This document shows positions 32,205 through 41,540 of a DNA stretch of 64,000 bases, piece after piece; position 1 is the stretch's first letter, and each line of letters begins with the position of its first letter. Made by a program: the position numbers and the translations under genes. Source of the DNA: Hanstruepera flava (lineage in GTDB: Bacteria > Bacteroidota > Bacteroidia > Flavobacteriales > Flavobacteriaceae). The stretch lies in contig NZ_JALJCW010000001.1 of NCBI RefSeq assembly GCF_023634025.1, positions 967,501-1,031,500 of the forward strand, read 5' to 3'. The notes under the pieces were generated by a model. The model had not been told where the DNA came from, made no database searches, and saw only the letters and a program-made list of their open reading frames with translations.

Positions 32205-33134
32205 TTACAAAAACTTTTGTCGCTCTATCATATACGTCGTCAGTATATTATTAAAGTCCTTATTAATATCAGCCTCCACATATTTAATTTTATACTGTAT
32301 ACACTTTAGCTTTATGGCATCAAAATAACTCGATACTGCCTTCTCGTAATTGTCTTGTATATTCTCGGCATATAAATCCATATGCTCCCCAGTTTCCACA
32401 TCAACAAAACGTTTGGGCGCATTACTAAAATCAAATTCCAATTCACGTTTTTTATCAAACACATGAAAAAGAATAACCTCATGCTTGTTGTATTTTAAAT
32501 GCCTTAAAGCTTGAAACAACTCCTCATCGTCTGCTGTGGTTTGAAACATATCTGTAAAAAAGAAAATCAATGATCTCCGTTTTATTTTTTCGGCTATTTG
32601 GTGCAAATAAGTGTACGTATCTGTAAGTGTATTTTTAGGTTTAGAAACCACCATATCACTTAATTGGTGTAATAACATTTGGTGATGTCTCTCACTACCT
32701 TTTTCAGGAGAATAGTAATCATATTTATCACTATAAATGCTCAACCCTACAGCGTCGCGTTGTTTTTTTAAAATTTGCATTAATGCCGCAGATGCCAGAG
32801 CCGCAAACGCTATTTTGTTTAAACTGCTTAAGCTAAAATTTGAGAGTTCGGGATAATGCATGGAACTACTATTGTCTATTATCAAGTGGCAGCGTAAATT
32901 GGTTTCTTCGTCATAACGTTTGGTGTATAACCTGTCTGTTTTTGCGAACAACTTCCAATCTATATGCTTGGTACTTTCGCCCTGATTGTAAATTTTATGT
33001 TCCGCAAATTCAGATGAAAAACCATGAAACGGACTTTTGTGCATACCAGCAATAAAGCCTTCAACCACTTGTTTGGCCAAAAGTTCCAGGTTTTTAAATC
33101 CGCCTGCTTTATTAAGCTCTAATTGCAAATCCAT
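32205..33134 (-). CDS. DUF58 domain protein (vWA-like)
   Basis: A 309-residue cytosolic DUF58 protein. The diagnostic RxYDEETNLRCHLIIDNSSSMH segment holds the vWA-like metal site DNSSS (D-x-S-x-S pattern) preceded by KHIDWKLFAKTDRLYTKRY; LIFFFTDMF is the second conserved strand. In Bacteroidota these genes normally sit with MoxR-type AAA ATPases and batABCD vWA proteins, but here neither is adjacent, so the gene is separated from that cluster. The thioredoxin gene is upstream on the same strand behind a terminator. Confidence 0.88.
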   Translation of the reverse strand: MDLQLELNKAGGFKNLELLAKQVVEGFIAGMHKSPFHGFSSEFAEHKIYNQGESTKHIDWKLFAKTDRLYTKRYDEETNLRCHLIIDNSSSMHYPELSNFSLSSLNKIAFAALASAALMQILKKQRDAVGLSIYSDKYDYYSPEKGSERHHQMLLHQLSDMVVSKPKNTLTDTYTYLHQIAEKIKRRSLIFFFTDMFQTTADDEELFQALRHLKYNKHEVILFHVFDKKRELEFDFSNAPKRFVDVETGEHMDLYAENIQDNYEKAVSSYFDAIKLKCIQYKIKYVEADINKDFNNILTTYMIERQKFL

Positions 33135-33143
33135 AGAAGACTA

Positions 33144-33178
33144 AACTAAAAAAGGTTTGCCGTATGGACAAACCTTTT
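33144..33178 (-). terminator. Terminator downstream of trxA
   Basis: Ten-base-pair stem AAAAGGTTTG / CAAACCTTTT with a nine-base loop (33160-33168) and a T-run on the minus strand, 22 bases past the thioredoxin stop. Confidence 0.85.
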
Positions 33179-33200
33179 ATCATTTCTTTTGCAAAGTATT

Positions 33201-33518
33201 TTATAAAAGTGAATCTATTGCTTCAGTATAAGCACTTTTTTGAGCCACACCTACTTGACGCCCTACTACTTCTCCGTTTTGGAACACTAAAACTGTAGGT
33301 ATATTTCTTACACCATATTTAGCAGCAAATTCTTGATTGGCATCAACATCTACTTTACCTACTACAGCTTTTCCTTCATACTCATTACTAATTTCATCAA
33401 TGATTGGCCCAACCATTCTACATGGTCCGCACCAAGCTGCCCAAAAATCAACCATTACTGGTTTGTCACTTTTTAATACTGTTTCTTCAAACGTTGCATC
33501 TGTTATTTCTAATGCCAT
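33201..33518 (-). CDS. trxA: Thioredoxin
   Basis: A 105-residue thioredoxin, normal length, no signal peptide, so cytoplasmic. The redox site is WCGPC with C30 and C33; D24-type buried acid (VMVDFWA), the cis-proline loop NIPTV and the FQNGEVVGRQVG ending are all present. It reduces protein disulphides using thioredoxin reductase. It stands between DUF58 (terminator between) and the pentapeptide gene. Confidence 0.97.
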   Translation of the reverse strand: MALEITDATFEETVLKSDKPVMVDFWAAWCGPCRMVGPIIDEISNEYEGKAVVGKVDVDANQEFAAKYGVRNIPTVLVFQNGEVVGRQVGVAQKSAYTEAIDSLL

Positions 33519-33617
33519 AATCTTATTTTTAAATCTGTTTTACTTCTATTTAATATGCAATATTAGTCAAAAATTTTGCCAAAGCTTACAACCTGACAAT
33601 TTGTTATTGTTATACTA

Positions 33618-34925
33618 TCATTGTTTTGGACTATTATTCTTTTTATTCTCAATGAAATGTATTTCTTTTTTTTCTAAACTAATTATTTTCTCTCTTATTT
33701 CTTTTATGTCTTCATCAGTCAAAACACCCAAGTTATTACCGCCATACTCCACATTTGGTATATCTAGTTCACATTCCTTCCATACCCTATTCGTGATTCT
33801 CTCTTCATAGAGTTGAGGGTAATCATTAACTTCATAATTCGCTCCGTTAAATTTTGAAGAAGTAATAAAATTCTTAAATATCACATTATTAAAACTTGCT
33901 CCTCGAAAATCACAACCTCCCATTAGCTTTAATCTAGAAAAATCAATGTTGCTAACTTGAGCCAACAAAAAATTTGCTGAAAGAATTGAGCTGTTATTAA
34001 GTGAAAGATTATTCACTAGAGAGGCTGAAAAATCCACTTCATGAAAATCTATCCCTTCACATTTTAAATTTTCTATATCACATTCTAAAAATATAGTTTG
34101 TGAAATATTAGAGTTATTGAAATTGGTATTCTTTATTTCACAATAATGAAAAATAGTATTATATAAATCTGAAAAACCTAATTCTACATCTAATAATTTA
34201 GAGGTTTTCAAAACAGAATTACTAATGTTACCATAACTCAAATCAGATTCATTTAAATTCGGCAAATAACACGAAGACAAATTACCTTTTTTAAAATTAC
34301 AATTTGTCAAGTCAAGACCAAGTAAATTAGTATAACTTATATTGCATGATAAATGGCAATAAATCCCTTGATTAGAGTTCTTTTTAAACAGATAATTAAT
34401 TATTGTTTGAATAGCTTTATGATTAATATCATTGGCTTTTTTTGAGTAAATATCAGCACTAGTTTTGATATAACTACATAAAATATTAAAAACAACTTCC
34501 GAATAATCAACTTTATTTTCTTTTGCAATCTGATGTAATTCAGAAATTCCCCCTAAAATTACAGGTTCTTTCTCACTCCCTAAATGCTCGATAGCATTCT
34601 TAAATCTTTCATCCGTTTGAGCCTTTCTTGATAATTCTAGCTGTTTGTTCTGATTCTCGATTGATTGGGCTTGCTTTTCAACTCCTCTTTCCATAGCTCT
34701 CGCACGTCGGTAAGAGATATACAAGCCAAAAGTTATTGCTATGGCTCCAACAATACTTAAAATAATTTTAAATAATTCTCCTCTAGCATTTTCATCTGCC
34801 GGAAAGAGATAAGTCGAAAATGCTTCAAAACTAGTTTTCAAGAATTGACAGTAAAATGAGTCAATTGCTATCAGAATAACAGTAACTAATACTAAAAATG
34901 AGAATATAAAAACCTTTTTCTTCAT
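33618..34925 (-). CDS. Membrane-anchored pentapeptide-repeat protein
   Basis: A 435-residue protein with two N-terminal membrane helices (VFIFSFLVLVTVILIAIDSF and IILSIVGAIAITFGLYISY), a coiled coil (KQAQSIENQNKQLELSRK), a conserved ERFKNAIEHLGSEKEPVILGGISELHQIA segment known from other TM-plus-pentapeptide proteins, and a right-handed pentapeptide helix from about 195 to 365 with A(D/N)LXX-like units (LDLTNCNF, SDLSYGNIS, TNFNNSNIS, VDFSASLV). The start lies 6 bases after the dnaE stop, so it is probably read through from dnaE. Function unknown. Confidence 0.85.
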   Translation of the reverse strand: MKKKVFIFSFLVLVTVILIAIDSFYCQFLKTSFEAFSTYLFPADENARGELFKIILSIVGAIAITFGLYISYRRARAMERGVEKQAQSIENQNKQLELSRKAQTDERFKNAIEHLGSEKEPVILGGISELHQIAKENKVDYSEVVFNILCSYIKTSADIYSKKANDINHKAIQTIINYLFKKNSNQGIYCHLSCNISYTNLLGLDLTNCNFKKGNLSSCYLPNLNESDLSYGNISNSVLKTSKLLDVELGFSDLYNTIFHYCEIKNTNFNNSNISQTIFLECDIENLKCEGIDFHEVDFSASLVNNLSLNNSSILSANFLLAQVSNIDFSRLKLMGGCDFRGASFNNVIFKNFITSSKFNGANYEVNDYPQLYEERITNRVWKECELDIPNVEYGGNNLGVLTDEDIKEIREKIISLEKKEIHFIENKKNNSPKQ

Positions 34926-34931
34926 TCTAAA

Positions 34932-37900
34932 TCAATTCAACCTGTATAACACATCATGACTTTCTAGTTCTTCCAATAATTCCTGTGAAATTTTTACTTT
35001 TTGTTTTCTGCTTGGCATATTTAATTTTATTTGGTCTTCATTATCATAAATCACAAAGCTAAGTGCATTGTCTCCTTTATGTAAGCTGAACAATTCTTTT
35101 AATTTTTGTATACGTTGCTCTTGAAGATCAGCAATATTCAGTTGCACTGAAAGCTTTTTGGCATAGGTATCCATAACATCATGCAATAACTGGAAACTGT
35201 TAAATTGCAATCGTGGATCACTTTTCTTACCTGTTTCTCTATTGGTCCAACCTTCGCGAACAAACACCTTTACATATACAAATGAATTTTTAAGCAGGAA
35301 ATGTCTAAACTTTAAATATTCCTCTCCAAAAATCCTGAATTCAAAACTATCTGTATAATCTTCAATCGTAAATAAAGCCCAGCCTTTCCCTTGCTTACTC
35401 ACGCGATGTTGCACATCGGTTACTACGCCTCCAAAAGTCAATTCACGATTTACGTACTGCTCTAAATTATTAAATAAAGCTATGTTGGCATTGCAAAAGG
35501 TATTCATCTCAATTCTAAAATCATCCAATGGGTGACCTGAAATATAAATGCCTACCACTTCTTTTTCGCGCGCCAATTTTTCCATAGTTCCCCATTCTTC
35601 ACAAGGTGGCACTTCAGGTTCCGCAATTTGAACATCACTGCTCTCACCAAATAAACTCACTTGAGCCGAGTTTTCATTTTCTTGATGTTTGGCACCATAC
35701 TTTATGGCTTTTTCCAAAAAAGTAATACCATCGCCATCATCATGAAAATACTGAGCACGATGGGTGTTTTCAAAACAATCAAAACCACCAGCCAATGCCA
35801 AATTCTCAAAGGCTTTTTTATTTGCTGCCCGTAAATCAATGCGCTTGGCAAAATCGAATATGGACTTATAACGACCATCTTCCTTTCTATTAGCTACAAT
35901 GGTTTTTACAGCTCCATGACCAACCCCTTTTATGGCACCCATTCCAAAACGTACCGCATTGTCTTGGTTTACCGAGAACTTATAATAACTCTCGTTAATA
36001 TCTGGACCCAGAACATCCAATCGCATGCGTTTGCATTCTTCCATAAAGAACGTTACTTGCTTAATATCGTTCATGTTATTGGACAGTACGGCTGCCATAT
36101 ATTCAGCTGGATAATGCGCTTTTAAATAGGCCGTTTGATAAGCAATCCATGCATAACAAGTAGAATGCGATTTATTAAAAGCATAACTCGCAAAGGCTTC
36201 CCAATCTTTCCAAATTTTTTCTAAAACATCTCGTGGATGACCATTTGCTTCTCCACCATCAAGAAATTTGGGTTTTAATTTTTCTAGTAAGGCAAATATT
36301 TTTTTACCCATAGCTTTACGAAGGACATCGGCTTCACCTTTTGTAAAACTTGCCAGTTTTTGCGACAGCAACATAACTTGCTCTTGATAAACTGTAATAC
36401 CATAGGTTTCTTTAAGGTATTCTTCCATAGCTGGCAAATCGTAAACAATCTCTTCCCGACCATGCTTACGTGCAATAAAACTAGGTATGTACTCCATTGG
36501 TCCAGGACGATACAACGCGTTCATGGCAATTAAATCGTCAAACACAGTAGGCTTTAAATCCTTCATGTGTTTTTGCATACCAGGTGATTCGTATTGGAAA
36601 ATCCCTACTGTTTCTCCACGCTGAAACAATTTGTAGGTTTCTTCATCATCTAAAGGAAAATTGTCAGGATCTAATGTAATGCCGTGTTTGGCTTTAACAA
36701 TTTTAACTGTATCTTTTATTAAGGTCAACGTTTTTAACCCTAAAAAATCCATTTTCAATAACCCTGCATCTTCCACAACCGAGTTATCAAACTGGGTAAC
36801 ATATAAATCTGAATCTTTTGCTGTAGCTACAGGCACGAAATTAGTAATATCGTCTGGCGTGATAATTACACCACAAGCATGAATACCTGTATTTCTTACC
36901 GAGCCTTCAAGAATTCTGGCTTGATTAACGGTTTCGGCTTCTAAATCTTCACCATCTGAAATATTAAGTAGTTGATTGACCTTTTCTAAATCTTCAGCCC
37001 TAAATTTCTTGCTTAATTCTTTTTCTTCCATGCCAAAAATCTTACCTAATTTGGACATAGTTGGAATTAATTTAGCAATCCTATCGGCATCAAAAAGTGG
37101 TAAATCCAAAACTCGAGCTGTATCACGAATAGAGGATTTAGCAGCCATGGTTCCGTAAGTGATAATTTGAGCAACCTGATTACTGCCATATTTATCAATT
37201 ACATAATCCATAACGCGACCACGACCTTCATCATCAAAATCAATATCAATATCGGGCATACTTACACGATCTGGATTCAAAAACCGCTCAAACAGTAAAT
37301 CATATTTAATGGGATCGATATTAGTAATCCATAAGCAATACGCTACAACCGAACCAGCTGCTGAACCACGGCCTGGGCCAACCGACACATCCATTTTTCT
37401 GGCTTCACGAATAAAGTCTTCAACAATTAAGAAGTAACCTGGATAACCTGTTTTTTCAATAACATCCAACTCAAAATCAAGACGTTCTTTTATACCATCG
37501 GTTATTTCACCATACCTTTTTTTAGCACCTTCAAAAGTTAAGTGTCTTAAAAAAGCATTTTCCCCTCGCTTACCACCATCTGTTTCATCATCTGGATGTT
37601 TAAATTCGTCAGGAATATCAAATTTTGGAAGTAAGACTTCACGAGCCAACTCATAGGCTTCAATTTTGTTTACAACTTCTTGAATATTACTTATAGCTTC
37701 TGGAATATCTTTAAACAGTTCCTTCATGTTTTCTGAAGACTTAAAATAATACTCCTGATTTGGCAAACCATAACGATAGCCTCGCCCTCGACCAATTGGC
37801 GTGGCTTGTTTTTCACCATCTTTAACACATAATAAAATATCATGTGCATTGGCATCTTCTTTATCTACATAATAGGTGTTGTTCGTGGCTACAAGCTTAA

Positions 37901-39317
37901 CATCATGTTTTTTGGAAAACTCAATTAAAACTTGGTTAACACGATTTTCATCTTCTTGATTATGACGCATAATCTCGATGTACAAATCGTCGCCAAATTC
38001 TTGTTTCCACCATAGCAAAGCTTCTTCAGCTTGATTTTCGCCAACGTTTAAAACTTTACTTGGCACTTCACCATACAAGTTTCCAGTGAGTACCAATACA
38101 TCGTCTTTATATTGCTTTATTAGCTTTTTATCAATTCTGGGAACATAGTAAAACCCTTCAGTGTAAGCTATAGACGACAATTTCGCCAAATTGTGATAAC
38201 CTTGCTTTGTTTTAGCAATTAAAACCACTTGATAACCATTATCTTTTCTGGATTTGTCTAAATGATTTTCACAAACAAAAAATTCGCAACCAATAATCGG
38301 TTTAATTTTTTGGGCAATTGCAGGCTCACCATTTTCTTGAGCCGCTTTATTCTTTTCTTCAACCGATTTGTTATGGTTGTTTATTTGCTTAACAAAGTGA
38401 AAAGCACCCATCATGTTGGCATGATCGGTTAGGGCAACAGCAGGCATGTTGTGTTTAGCGGCTGCAGACACCAAATTCGGGATGCTTATAGTTGATTGTA
38501 ATATTGAAAATTGCGAATGGTTATGCAAGTGAACAAAATCTAAATCTTGAAGCTCGGATATGTTGGCTTTTATTTCATCTTGCGAAATATCATCAGTTTG
38601 ATCTTGCTGTAAACGTTCACGTATTTTGGCACTAGCTTTTTGTAGGTTGATGTGCTTTAAGCCTATTAATTGAATCTCTTGAGGATTGGCTTCTGAAAAA
38701 CGTTCGAAATAATCTGGTTGAACATCAAGTTGCTCTTTGGTGTATTCTTCACGTCTTACCAGTTCTAGAAAGCAACGTGTTGTAGCCTCCACATCGGCAG
38801 TGGCATTATGGGCTTCTGCAAATGGCTCGCTGAACAAAAACTCATGAAGTTCGGTTAAGGTTGGCAACTTAAATTTACCACCGCGACCACCTGGTATTTT
38901 ACATAACTCTGCCGTATGTTCGGTACAGGTATCTAAAACAGGACGTTCTTGCAACTGATTAGCTATATCAGCTCTTACAAATTCGGCTCCCATGATATTT
39001 AAGTCGAATCCAACATTTTGACCCACTACAAATTTAGTTTGGTCAAGGGCCTTATTAAACTTTTCTAAAACCTCTACCAAAGGCACGCCTTGTTCTTCGG
39101 CGAGTTCAGTTGAGATTCCATGTATTTTTTCGGCATCAAAAGGAATATTAAACCCATCAGGTTTTACCAAATAATCTTGATGGTCTATGCAGTTACCCAT
39201 CTCATCATGCAACTGCCAAGCAATTTGAATACAACGAGGCCAGTTATCTGTATCGGTTATTGGAGCATCCCAACGCTTTGGCAAACCTGTAGTTTCGGTG
39301 TCAAAAATTAAATACAT
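34932..39317 (-). CDS. dnaE: DNA polymerase III alpha subunit with N-terminal proofreading exonuclease
   Basis: A 1461-residue replicative polymerase. Residues 1-190 are a DnaQ-type 3'-5' exonuclease (D6 and E8 in FDTETTG, then HGIS and HNATADVEAT). The PHP domain begins with H263-L-H265-N-H267. The polymerase palm carries the catalytic aspartates in PDIDIDF (D689, D691). A C-terminal OB fold follows (TFGGVVTDVQHRVSKQGKGWALFTIED). The exonuclease fusion is usual for Bacteroidota DnaE and differs from PolC, where the exonuclease is inserted in the PHP domain. Essential chromosomal replication gene. Confidence 0.96.
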   Translation of the reverse strand: MYLIFDTETTGLPKRWDAPITDTDNWPRCIQIAWQLHDEMGNCIDHQDYLVKPDGFNIPFDAEKIHGISTELAEEQGVPLVEVLEKFNKALDQTKFVVGQNVGFDLNIMGAEFVRADIANQLQERPVLDTCTEHTAELCKIPGGRGGKFKLPTLTELHEFLFSEPFAEAHNATADVEATTRCFLELVRREEYTKEQLDVQPDYFERFSEANPQEIQLIGLKHINLQKASAKIRERLQQDQTDDISQDEIKANISELQDLDFVHLHNHSQFSILQSTISIPNLVSAAAKHNMPAVALTDHANMMGAFHFVKQINNHNKSVEEKNKAAQENGEPAIAQKIKPIIGCEFFVCENHLDKSRKDNGYQVVLIAKTKQGYHNLAKLSSIAYTEGFYYVPRIDKKLIKQYKDDVLVLTGNLYGEVPSKVLNVGENQAEEALLWWKQEFGDDLYIEIMRHNQEDENRVNQVLIEFSKKHDVKLVATNNTYYVDKEDANAHDILLCVKDGEKQATPIGRGRGYRYGLPNQEYYFKSSENMKELFKDIPEAISNIQEVVNKIEAYELAREVLLPKFDIPDEFKHPDDETDGGKRGENAFLRHLTFEGAKKRYGEITDGIKERLDFELDVIEKTGYPGYFLIVEDFIREARKMDVSVGPGRGSAAGSVVAYCLWITNIDPIKYDLLFERFLNPDRVSMPDIDIDFDDEGRGRVMDYVIDKYGSNQVAQIITYGTMAAKSSIRDTARVLDLPLFDADRIAKLIPTMSKLGKIFGMEEKELSKKFRAEDLEKVNQLLNISDGEDLEAETVNQARILEGSVRNTGIHACGVIITPDDITNFVPVATAKDSDLYVTQFDNSVVEDAGLLKMDFLGLKTLTLIKDTVKIVKAKHGITLDPDNFPLDDEETYKLFQRGETVGIFQYESPGMQKHMKDLKPTVFDDLIAMNALYRPGPMEYIPSFIARKHGREEIVYDLPAMEEYLKETYGITVYQEQVMLLSQKLASFTKGEADVLRKAMGKKIFALLEKLKPKFLDGGEANGHPRDVLEKIWKDWEAFASYAFNKSHSTCYAWIAYQTAYLKAHYPAEYMAAVLSNNMNDIKQVTFFMEECKRMRLDVLGPDINESYYKFSVNQDNAVRFGMGAIKGVGHGAVKTIVANRKEDGRYKSIFDFAKRIDLRAANKKAFENLALAGGFDCFENTHRAQYFHDDGDGITFLEKAIKYGAKHQENENSAQVSLFGESSDVQIAEPEVPPCEEWGTMEKLAREKEVVGIYISGHPLDDFRIEMNTFCNANIALFNNLEQYVNRELTFGGVVTDVQHRVSKQGKGWALFTIEDYTDSFEFRIFGEEYLKFRHFLLKNSFVYVKVFVREGWTNRETGKKSDPRLQFNSFQLLHDVMDTYAKKLSVQLNIADLQEQRIQKLKELFSLHKGDNALSFVIYDNEDQIKLNMPSRKQKVKISQELLEELESHDVLYRLN

Positions 39318-39424
39318 GCAGAAAATTTATATGTTGAATGACTATCGTTTAAAAAATATAAACGAGCTCATAAAAATACATAGAATTAACAGGTTTTTAA
39401 AGTGAAGTTATGAACAGTTTTAAA

Positions 39425-39455
39425 CAAAAAAGCGCAACTTTTTAAGTTGCGCTTT
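39425..39455 (-). terminator. Terminator of the DUF2383 gene
   Basis: Twelve-base-pair stem AAAGCGCAACTT / AAGTTGCGCTTT with a three-base loop and a T-run on the minus strand, 20 bases past the stop. Confidence 0.9.
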
Positions 39456-39475
39456 ACTTTCTATTTTAACAAGAA

Positions 39476-39925
39476 TTACGACACCAATTCTTCATGAACT
39501 TTTTCTGTGTTAATTGCTGCTTGAATAGCATTTTTTTGCTTAATTAACAGCGAATCTATACTTGGTGGTAAGGTTCTATCCTTAAGAATATCTTTATACT
39601 CTTCCAGACTGGCTTCTTCACCTTTAATAGCCTCTTCCAAAATGGCTTCTTCATCGTTTGATGAGAATAACGATTTAAGACTCATCCAATTTCTATGCAT
39701 GGTTCCCTTAAAACTTCCTGAATCTTCAGGAATTTCGCCGTAACGTAAAATTTCAGTTCGTAATTCTTTGGCAAACTGACTACGTTCAGATGCACGTCTT
39801 TTAAAGAAAATCTTTAAGTCTGGTGAATCTACATTCTCCATAGCATTTAGATAGCCTTTCTCGGCATCATAATTTTTGATTAATAATTCGTTTAACTTGT
39901 TTGAAATTTCTTCTGAATACTTCAT
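39476..39925 (-). CDS. DUF2383 / PA2169-type four-helix bundle protein
   Basis: A 149-residue all-helical protein resembling a ferritin-like bundle. ATG at 39925 (MKYSEEISNKLNELL) is preferred over the ATG five codons upstream because an AGAAAG purine stretch precedes it. Conserved family elements are LLIKNYDAEKGYLNA, FFKRRASERSQFAKEL, and the GEEASLEEYKDIL helix. The function is unknown; related proteins appear under stress. Monocistronic with its own terminator. Confidence 0.82.
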   Translation of the reverse strand: MKYSEEISNKLNELLIKNYDAEKGYLNAMENVDSPDLKIFFKRRASERSQFAKELRTEILRYGEIPEDSGSFKGTMHRNWMSLKSLFSSNDEEAILEEAIKGEEASLEEYKDILKDRTLPPSIDSLLIKQKNAIQAAINTEKVHEELVS

Positions 39926-40063
39926 AATCTTTCTAGTCATTTAAATTTCAATAAATTCTTTATAGATGCGTATTGTTTCACATCTGCATTAACAGTATAA
40001 GAGAAATGAGGCCTCATGTCAAGTTTGACAGAGTTTAATTTCAAAATTTTAATAGTCTTTAAC

Positions 40064-40093
40064 AACAAACGCGGCCAATTGGCCGCGTTTGTT
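40064..40093. terminator. Perfect 30-base palindrome, probable terminator of the DUF6252 gene
   Basis: Arms of 15 bases meet with no spacer: AACAAACGCGGCCAA followed by its exact complement. It lies 21 bases after the stop of the lipoprotein gene on the minus strand. The centre is GC-rich; the following T-run is weak (TTTGTTGTT), so a terminator is likely but not certain. Confidence 0.65.
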
Positions 40094-40114
40094 AAATATT
40101 TTAAGAGAATGTAT

Positions 40115-40801
40115 TTATTGGCAATCGCCCAAACTATCAATAATACTTTGGATGCTTCCATTGGGATCTCCGCACGCAGCTAACTGCTCTTCCAATGCCA
40201 GTTTATAAGCATTACACAAGTCGGTATAATCTGGCATGGTATCATCGGTTTGATTAAAAGCATTTTCTGCATTTGCTGCTTGTTGGGTTGCCTGCAAACA
40301 ACTTCCTTGATTATCCATTATAAATAAGCCACCAACATTTGGCACATCAAATAAAACACCTTGAGAAAAGTTTACATAGCGCAAACCATCTGATGAATAG
40401 GCATTAAACCAAAACTTACCTGATATTTGCTTCGGATCATCATTGGAAATATCTTCTATAATAATTTCTCCGTCTGCTGGATAAACAGACAAACTTGGGT
40501 CTGGCATGTTTGCAGTGGAATAAATAATGCCATTAGCATCTTTAAAAATAGCCACGCTTGAATTATCGCCTCCTAATTGAAATGTTCCCCTGGTATCGTT
40601 ATCGGTAAATAATTGTACCGTTTCAAAGTTATTACTTCCTTCTATTAAAAATCCACCATAGTCAATATCAGCAGCATAGGTTACAGAGCGCCAAAACTCA
40701 CCATTTTTTTTTGCTTGAATGGCTGGAGAATTAAACCTTATTTCTTCACCACAACTAAAAACCGTACAAACAGTTATTATCAAAACAATTAATCTTTTCA
40801 T
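40115..40801 (-). CDS. DUF6252-type lipoprotein
   Basis: A 228-residue lipoprotein with signal peptide MKRLIVLIITVCTVFSC (lipobox Cys C17). The mature part is a beta-rich domain of the type named DUF6252 (FNSPAIQAKKNGEFWRS, then DDPKQISGKFWFNAYSSDG), followed by a Cys-containing C-terminal tail (QGSCLQATQQAA, DLCNAYKLALEEQLAACGD) with four cysteines. Widespread in Flavobacteriaceae without known function. Divergent from rpsP. Confidence 0.75.
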   Translation of the reverse strand: MKRLIVLIITVCTVFSCGEEIRFNSPAIQAKKNGEFWRSVTYAADIDYGGFLIEGSNNFETVQLFTDNDTRGTFQLGGDNSSVAIFKDANGIIYSTANMPDPSLSVYPADGEIIIEDISNDDPKQISGKFWFNAYSSDGLRYVNFSQGVLFDVPNVGGLFIMDNQGSCLQATQQAANAENAFNQTDDTMPDYTDLCNAYKLALEEQLAACGDPNGSIQSIIDSLGDCQ

Positions 40802-40890
40802 AATATTTATAGATTGAGTGCTTCAAAAATAGAATAAAAAAACAAAGAATAAGAATTATATATAAATATTTAGAATTCAAAAAAATATAG

Positions 40891-40898
40891 TATCTTTG
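40891..40898 (+). promoter_or_regulatory. -7 element of rpsP
   Basis: TATCTTTG followed by C is a strong match to TAnnTTTG, 46 bases before the ATG. The leader contains a small hairpin GAGGT-CGAGA-ACCTC at 40916-40930. Confidence 0.75.
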
Positions 40899-40944
40899 CA
40901 CACTTATTAATAATCGAGGTCGAGAACCTCACTAATTAATTTTT

Positions 40945-41466
40945 ATGTCAGTTAAAATTAGATTACAGAGACACGGTAAAAAAGGAAAACCTTATTACTG
41001 GATCGTTGCAGCAGATGCACGAGCAAAGAGAGATGGTAAATACCTAGAAAAAATTGGTGCTTACAATCCAAACACAAATCCAGCAACTATTGAACTAGAT
41101 GTTGATGGTGCTGTAAAATGGTTACAGGATGGTGCACAGCCAACCGATACAGCAAGAGCCATTTTATCTTACAAAGGTGCTTTATTAAAAAACCACCTTG
41201 CAGGAGGAGTTAGAAAAGGCGCTTTAACAGAAGAACAAGCTGAAGAGAAATTTAACGCTTGGCTAGAAGAAAAAGCTAGTAAGGTTGAAGCTAAATCTGA
41301 AGGTTTAGCAAAAGCTGAAGCCGAAGCTAAAGCTAAAGCTTTAGAGGCTGAAAAAGCTGCAAACGAAGCACGTATTGCTGCCAATACTCCAGTAGTTGAG
41401 GAAGCTGAAGAAGCAACTGAAGAAACTGCAGAAGTTGAAGCCGAAGCTTCTAACGAAGAAGAATAA
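40945..41466 (+). CDS. rpsP: 30S ribosomal protein S16 with long acidic tail
   Basis: A 173-residue S16. Residues 1-80 are the normal ribosomal protein ([43 protein letters not shown]). Residues 85-173 are a low-complexity extension rich in A, E and K ([15 protein letters not shown]), ending in an acidic NEEE; most bacteria stop at about 80-90 residues, whereas Bacteroidota proteins are often extended. rimM follows behind a hairpin terminator. Confidence 0.96.
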   Translation: MSVKIRLQRHGKKGKPYYWIVAADARAKRDGKYLEKIGAYNPNTNPATIELDVDGAVKWLQDGAQPTDTARAILSYKGALLKNHLAGGVRKGALTEEQAEEKFNAWLEEKASKVEAKSEGLAKAEAEAKAKALEAEKAANEARIAANTPVVEEAEEATEETAEVEAEASNEEE

Positions 41467-41488
41467 AATATTTTATTTTATACCTTTG

Positions 41489-41516
41489 AACCCAGACCGA
41501 ATAGTCTGGGTTTTTT
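41489..41516 (+). terminator. Terminator/attenuator between rpsP and rimM
   Basis: Stem AACCCAGAC / GTCTGGGTT with loop CGAATA and six T. It ends 25 bases before the rimM start, so rimM is either expressed by read-through or from a promoter I did not identify. Confidence 0.88.
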
Positions 41517-41540
41517 ATTTTGTTTTTATCAGAAACGACT

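Noticed and set aside
36661-37158. Plus-strand ORFs of 73 and 60 codons within dnaE
   Set aside because: Antisense to the polymerase palm region; explained by codon bias of the true gene.
39937-40161. 74-codon ORF across the 30-base palindrome
   Set aside because: It overlaps the end of the lipoprotein gene in another frame and runs through a terminator-like palindrome.
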